From Istiophorus platypterus (Eukaryota > Chordata > Actinopteri > Istiophoriformes > Istiophoridae), in NCBI GenBank assembly GCA_016859345.1, contig CM029124.1, forward strand, positions 16,004,480-16,068,479: a DNA stretch of 64,000 nucleotides, written 5' to 3'. The position numbers and the translations under genes are program-made. How positions within the stretch are numbered: the first letter of the stretch is position 1; each line of letters starts with the position of its first letter. The notes beneath the pieces are model-generated. The model saw only the letters and a list, made by a program, of their open reading frames with translations. It did not search any database and was not told the origin of the DNA. Shown here in pieces: positions 57,942 through 64,000 of this stretch.

Positions 57942-58582
57942 AATCAACCAATCTGCACCTGAGAAACAATCAGTTAAAGGCTACAAATCTCCAAGCTACT
58001 GACTGCTTTTTTTTTTTTTATTGTATTTCCGAAATGCTTCTGAATGAAGCTAGACCCCATATGGAAACTGATTCTGTCACATAAATAATGCCTTCCTCAC
58101 ACAACCAACACACATTTAGTTACAGAGCATTCATTTTTATATGCTTATATTTATATGCTTTTCAGTAGTAATAGGCTTGCAGTCATTTGGGAAAGTGTCA
58201 GCAGCTTTTCATTTCTATTTTATTCCTGCCAGCTAAAAGTACTGTAGGCCAGGGCATCAGTCTCTGCACTTTTAATTACAGAAATGATCATTACGTATAG
58301 TTGAAAAATTTTTTTTTTTCATTTTTTTTCAAGAGGAGCTTTTATATAGAAGACTGCCATTAATTAATTTACTTTTTGTCCTAACTTCCCTTTAAGGGGT
58401 AGTACAAACCATTTAGAAAGTCTTTGTCTAGTGAAAGATTGTAATGAGTTGCATTGTGGGAAAGGATGGATCAAGTGTGTTTGGTTTTTAACCATTCAAG
58501 GGATTAAAAGTCAGGATTCTCTGCCCCTGCAAATTTCAATTTTAACTCAAAAAAAAACAAATAAATAAACATATATTTTTCC
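57940..58582 (+). other. nrxn1: Intronic sequence, nothing recognised
   Basis: AT-rich with T runs at 58007-58019 and 58309-58318. No gene or known repeat is seen. Confidence 0.55.
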
Positions 58583-58630
58583 CTTTTTTTTTCAACCATA
58601 TCATGAAGCATTACATTGGCAGGTGAAGTG

Positions 58631-58709
<79 letters not shown>

Positions 58710-58930
58710 TTAGCCTCACTGCATAGTTGCCTAAGTCATTTTTTGGCCAAAAAAATGACAGTTGAACTTTCTGTTACAATATCAATTAAAAAATACCAAT
58801 GTGCTTGCTAAAGATTGTTTTTTTCTTGTTTTCCGAAAACGTTCAAATATGACTTAGTCAATTATGCTATGAGGCTAACAATATGTACACCTGACATTGT
58901 AATGCTTCATGCAATAGTTGGAAAAAAAAA
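58583..58930. mobile_element. MITE-like palindrome split by a TA microsatellite
   Basis: Outer arms 'catgaagcattacattggca' (58602) and 'acattgtaatgcttcatg' (near 58911) are inverted copies with about 22 of 24 bases pairing. Inner arms GTTAGCCTCACTGCATAG (from 58709) and CTATGAGGCTAAC (58867) also pair, continuing to CTAAGTCA against TGACTTAG. Weaker pairing reaches a T run on the left and an A run on the right. The loop holds a second small hairpin, GTCATTTTTTGGCC with AAAAAAATGAC. No protein is encoded. I infer a miniature inverted-repeat element; I cannot assign its superfamily or see a clear target duplication. Confidence 0.7.
58630..58707. repeat. (TA)n microsatellite inside palindrome arm
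   Basis: About 39 TA units with one TTTA interruption, located between the outer and inner halves of the left arm. The matching position in the right arm has only 'caatatgtac'. Confidence 0.97.
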
Positions 58931-60556
58931 GTGCTCATTATAGGAACAAAGACATTGGAAGCAGAAGAAATTGAAAATGCTGGTCCCAGCTTATTTATGA
59001 CCTTGTTTGTTTGCATATTTATCAAAGTACACAACCTTCTCCACACTCTTGCTCCAGAGTTGCAGAGTTGCACAGGTCATCTATTAGAGCAGATGAATTA
59101 TGGAGGAGGGTGCTAAAACAGGTGATTCCAAGACAATGCCGTGGTAACTATTCCTTGTAAATTAAGAGCTCACTTTCACTGTTTGTATGCATGCATGTTC
59201 ACATGCTTGTCTTATTAGTGTTAGTATTCTGGTGTCATTACATAAATTTCTTTGTCCCATAAGACACATCCAAGGCTTGCAAGGTCTGTGCAGGTGGCTG
59301 CTTCAAAATGAGGAGCATGTGTCATGTGTCTTTCTCTCTGCTTTTGAAGTCCCAGATACCTTCAAGGTAAAGAAGACTGACAAGGAGAGGATAAGACACA
59401 TGGAAAATGAGATTGAAAAAGGGAGAGGGGAATTGAGTAGGAGGCAAAACCAGGAGTAAGCAAAGCAAGGATTGGAAGAAATAGGACACAGCAAAAATCG
59501 AAGCAAAGTGATAGAGCAAAGCAGGGGGAAAAGAGTAAGTGCCTTAGGCTGAGAGGCACCAGCCCAAGTATCATAGTCAATTAACATCCCAGCCCAGCAC
59601 TAATTCTCAGTTTATTTCAGATCATTAATTATGCGCACCATCAGTTCCAGCTCACTTGGCCTGACACAAGCCTTCATCACAGGGCCTTGGCCCCTACGGA
59701 TCATGTTTTAACAGAGAAACGGCTGCAGTTTACATATTTATGATGAAATGGAGATGAAAACGGTATGGATCAAGGCCCCTCTTATGACTCCGAATTGAAA
59801 AGACAAGTGATGATTTCATTAGATGCTTCAAACTAACCACTATATTTTAGGAGATGTTTATACTTGGGATAATAATACAGGTCTATACACTCTACGTCAT
59901 CATTTACCATGAAGCTCTTCGTGAGTTATTCTTAAGGTTGACAGAGATCTGCATAGTCGGCTTACATCAATGAGACTAAAGTAGCTAATAAGTACATGTC
60001 TAGGTGGTTAGAGTGTCAGCAGACCCACAGGGTAGTCAAACCAACCTTTTTTTCTTTCAGCTGGCTAACTGTGTTCCTTATCCAAGGACAGGTTAGGAGG
60101 AATTGCCCTGTATGCAGAGAGTAGGTTATCTGTAGAGGAAAGAAGGGCATCAGCACATTACCCTTCTTCCACATCCTGGCCATAACATCTGAAGTTCTGG
60201 CTCAAAAGTGCCAGGCTTTCTGTCTGACAGGTTTTAAAGTGTACTCTAGTAACAGCTGACTGCCCTGCTCTAATTTCACCAACCACCAGGAGCAGCTCCT
60301 ACTTGTGCCATAGCCGGCAGCCCAGAAAACAATCAACCACAGTCCAGAAAACAGGCCACCTCCTGAAGAATCTTTGTGGGTTTGTGAATGGAAAAAAAAA
60401 TATAGTGAAAACAAAACCAGAGGAATCTGCAAAATGGCCCTGACCTGTGTCTGTTTATACCCTCTCAGTAAACTTAGACAGTCAGGTTTTGAGTTTGACA
60501 TTTGGATCTCTCAGATAACCAATTACAGAATGAAAAAAAAAAATAAATAAAAAAAA

Positions 60557-60558
<2 letters not shown>
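58931..60558 (+). other. nrxn1: Next neurexin intron, part 4
   Basis: No supported exon. A purine-rich stretch at about 59365-59535 produces Leu/Phe/Ser-rich minus-strand frames in several registers, which are composition artefacts. Confidence 0.6.

Positions 60559-60609
<51 letters not shown>
60559..60609. repeat. (TA)n microsatellite preceded by A-rich tract
   Basis: About 25 TA units following AAATAAATAAAAAAAAGC. The A-rich leader resembles the 3' tail of a retroposed element, but no body is recognisable upstream. Confidence 0.95.
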
Positions 60610-60613
<4 letters not shown>

Positions 60614-63600
60614 TATGCAAACAAAGCCAGTGGGTAGTTGACATTATCTCATTAGAGCGTGGTGCTAAATAATTTCAAAAATAAACAACTACACCCAAGG
60701 GACCACACACTTTTCTTCCATCAGTTTCTTGATGCAACCCAAGAGCCTGCCTTAATCAATTTCCTCTCATTAGAGCAAATGTAATTGGCTACTACATAGT
60801 ACAACAATTAAAATGTGTCAATAACACGTCTAGTTAACCGTTCAATCGCTACACAGTGCAGAGTTGCCAAGCCCAGTCCCTCTAATGATAATCAATTGAT
60901 GAATATCAAATGACCAGTATGGACTCTGTTAAGATGAACGAGGCGGTGGCATAAACAGCAGCGTCTCAGGGGACAGAGCTGTGTTGCCACCAGTAGCTAC
61001 CACTGTACTACTCAATCGATCATAGCTACAGATCATTTAAGAGACTCACAAACGCACAGAAACTGCAGTTTAAAAAGGTACTAGATCATTTTGAGACCTT
61101 GTTGACTGTACCGCACTGTTCATTTTTTCCAGCTAAATCTAAACTGTATGTACTATAAGCTGTACCATCTGAATATAAGATGGGAATGGGAGCAGAACCA
61201 AGACTGCATCAAAACATGGGGAACTTAGATGAAAGTGCCTGATCAGCTCCACGGAGATGACAAACATCCAAATATCTGTCACTTGGTGTCTACTTGTCAT
61301 CACCTTCCAGAGGGGCTGTCAGCACCGCTGTCAGGGAGTCCATCTGCAGATTTTCATCCCCACATCATTTATCCCTGAGCAGGTGTTCCTTACTGCACTC
61401 ACATAGAAGACAAATGAGACTAATTGGACAAAATCCTGAAGATGAGTGTGCTGGATGAGGCACTTTTGCCTCCTTGAATCTTGAGAGAAAATTAATATAC
61501 ACTTGCGGCGTCAAATCGTTGATTTTGATGACTGAAATCAATTTAAATCAGTGCTGATGATTGCAGTGGTAGGGGGTTCATTTGGTGAAAGGACAGAGAA
61601 AGTAAAGCATGGCTACTTTTTTTTTTTGAAATACATATCTGTTTAACGGTGACTAGGCTGGCTCATAATGACGGCTCCTGACTGGACTTGTCACCTTACT
61701 CTGAGGCCCTAACAGGCTTTTTCTTCAACACCATAATGTCAGCCTGCCAAAGGACAGAGGAGGGAGATGAATTTTAAATCCTTGCACTGTGCACAGATGA
61801 AAAGCTTTTAGGTCTTGATGACTGTTCAATCAGCTTGTGAAACCAAGAATAAAGCATTTAAACTGGAGGAAATTTGGTTTGGGTACCTGGAAATATTAGA
61901 AAAAGAGAAAACTAAGTTTGATCTGAAAATGCATTTTGTTGCATTTCATTTTTCATCAATCTGGATAAACTGCACATTTATGTTAGTATTCTTTATACCT
62001 CTCTAGCCTAGCAGATAAATCACCAGCTATAATTGCTTGTTAAAATATATTGAACTGAAATCCAGTGGCTGCAGCAACTGCAGCAGGCCATTAATGTATG
62101 GCAGACCAGCATTTGTTGGCTCTAGCTGACAAACCACCACCGTCTTTAGTGATCACTCCGCTGAACACTCCGCTGCCTCACAAAAATTAGATGTCTATAC
62201 AGAAACCCAACAAAAAAGCACGTCACAAAAGACTAAAACCCATTATATTTTCAAAAAATCCAGGGTCTAGTAATGTTATTGTTGCCTAACAATCTTTCGC
62301 AGTATATCGAAGCACCCCTCAGCACAGAGATTTCACTCAAAAATAGCTGCTGGACCCAGGGGTAAAGACAATGATCCCGCATCTCTTAAGGGTGCTCTGT
62401 GTAAATATCAGTCTCCCTTGTGTTTTGAGAAGATATGGCTGAGAGCAGACAGGCAGCCAAAGACTATCTGAGAATAACAAGCCAAAAAACAATTTAGTAA
62501 ACATCCCATTTGCTGCAGAAATCACACATTTTCATGGTCTTCTCTCGTGATGATTTGAATGTATGTTTTTTTTTTCTTGTTTACAGCAAATTCCATTTTT
62601 TTCCTTTCAAAGTGCCAGAACCATCTTGTCAGTCTGAATATTGCTGTTAAAGAATTTTTATAATGGCCAAATACTATAAATGTGAGGCATCTGGAGTGAG
62701 CATTCAATATGGATTGGTGTGTTTTTATTCTTTAACTTGGAATCAATATTAACATACTTTCTTCCCATTTAAACAATGTCCTTTTATTACCTTTCCTTTT
62801 TTTATTGCTTTGATTTTTCTGTCAACAATATATAGCCCTCTTACTAACAATTCATATCACATCCATTCATGTGCTCAACTTTGATTGATTGGGATAAAAT
62901 GAGATCTCACCACACCCATTTGTTCCAAGGGACACTCACAGCCCACAGGCAAACATAGAGGCTTGAGTCTGTATCATAAATACAGCACCAAATATCTTCT
63001 CCATTTCTTTTACTCCATTTGTTTTCCTGTCAACCATCCCACACCCACTAAACCCCTCCATCTGCCAGGCATTGTTCAAAGGGAAATGGGGCCCGAGAGC
63101 TCCTACAACAGTGTGGAATAACGTTTTTAAAATATCGTGAACGCAACCATAGTCTTCCATTACCAGAAAAATCTAGGACAAGGTTCCTTCCTCTGAGGTT
63201 TATGTGAAGTATAGTCATTTTAATGACTTAATGTCTCTCGTTCCAGATCTTTTAATGTATACTTCTGAGATGAACTTGATTCAGTGTGGGATTAGGGAAA
63301 TCAGTTTGAGCTATGTTAACACTAAATACATGAAAAAAGTCAACATACATTAATAAGTGAAAGGGCACTGAGAGACTTTTTTCATTTCTGGCATTGGAAT
63401 CAAATAGAAACAATGGAGGGAGAAATAGCACAATAATACATGGGGATGATGGGGAATAATGTTGGAGAAGGTGAAAAAAGTCATCCATGAAATTGCCTGT
63501 TGCATTCTTTAAAACCTCTTGATTGATGATGGGAATTTTGAAGTTTAGCAGTTTCCCAGTTCAGAAGAACTGTCAGAAACAAGCACTCCAGGGCTCTTAA

Positions 63601-64000
63601 AGGAGAAATGCAACCTAAAACACTCCACCCTCAACCCCAGGTAAATATCAGCTATTGGTAATATACTGCGTCCCTTTTTGGTGTTTGGTGATCTATTTCT
63701 CCTCTTACTCTTGATAACCATCCAGTAACCAGGCAGACATGACTAGTTGCTAATAAAGCTTTTTTTTCCGTACAGTTCATGTCTGATTTAAGCATTTTTC
63801 AGTTAGAGACAACAGATTAGCATAAGCACTGTTGCTCTAAGTCGATACTCTGAACTAAGTTTGATAATGAAAATTGTATATTGGGCAGTTGATAATTATT
63901 CTCCACCTTCTGAAGACGTTAATGTCCAAGATAACATTAACCACATGTATTTCTCGCGACTACTGCCATGATTATGACAATCCCTGTAACTGAATTTCTA
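60610..64000 (+). other. nrxn1: Next neurexin intron, part 5, to window end
   Basis: AT-rich sequence without a supported exon or named repeat. The next neurexin exon (rest of the LNS beta sandwich) is not seen, so the intron is inferred to extend past the window. Confidence 0.6.

Noticed and set aside
57688..58084. Ile-Tyr repeat frames on both strands
   Set aside because: Translations of the TA microsatellite.
59303..59587. Leu/Phe/Ser-rich minus-strand frames
   Set aside because: Three registers are open over the same purine-rich stretch, which points to composition rather than coding.

Overview
This window reads as intronic DNA of a large vertebrate gene, almost certainly from a teleost fish. 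It is AT-rich and dense in CA/TG, TA and GA microsatellites. It carries a decayed Tc1-type transposon of the kind common in fish, a hAT-like fragment, and a teleost interspersed repeat with CCCTAA-like units and a CA tail. No bacterial-style gene organisation is present. Nearly all open frames are chance frames or translated simple repeats.

Only two protein-coding segments can be supported, both on the + strand and both from a neurexin gene, best matched to neurexin-1 (nrxn1; the a or b fish copy cannot be decided here). The first (16824-17070) is the beta-neurexin-specific first exon: initiator Met, signal peptide, the His-rich beta linker and the VPIAI-RSPASLR motif, ending at a gtaagt donor. 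The second (34489-34670) is the shared exon that opens the last LNS (laminin G-like) domain, used by alpha and beta forms. Joined in phase 1 they give the N-terminus of beta-neurexin: 82 codons, a junction Thr, then 60 residues. The Ser-Thr-Arg, Leu and Asp residues used for neuroligin and calcium binding are intact.

Layout: 1-15.8 kb is intron of the alpha transcript, holding a teleost repeat (about 0.48-0.76 kb), a GC-richer patch (10.2-10.5 kb) and a 63-bp element made of two facing Tc1 ends (14.4 kb). From 15.8 to 16.8 kb lies the probable beta promoter and leader, with two octamer motifs and a 44-codon upstream frame. From 17.1 to 34.5 kb is the 17.4-kb first beta intron, with a hAT-like fragment at 28.9-29.5 kb. 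From 34.7 to 64 kb is the next, incomplete intron, with the Tc1 relic (42.3-43.4 kb), a 120-bp TG tract (41.2 kb) and a MITE-like palindrome split by a TA microsatellite (58.58-58.93 kb).

I did not find the EGF3 exon that precedes the shared exon in alpha-neurexin, nor the following exon (HQGKIGV-type); both probably lie outside the window. I found no tRNA, rRNA, CRISPR array or complete mobile element, and no convincing new biological system. The most instructive items are the nested beta promoter and leader, the 63-bp end-to-end Tc1 remnant, and the palindrome with a microsatellite in only one arm.
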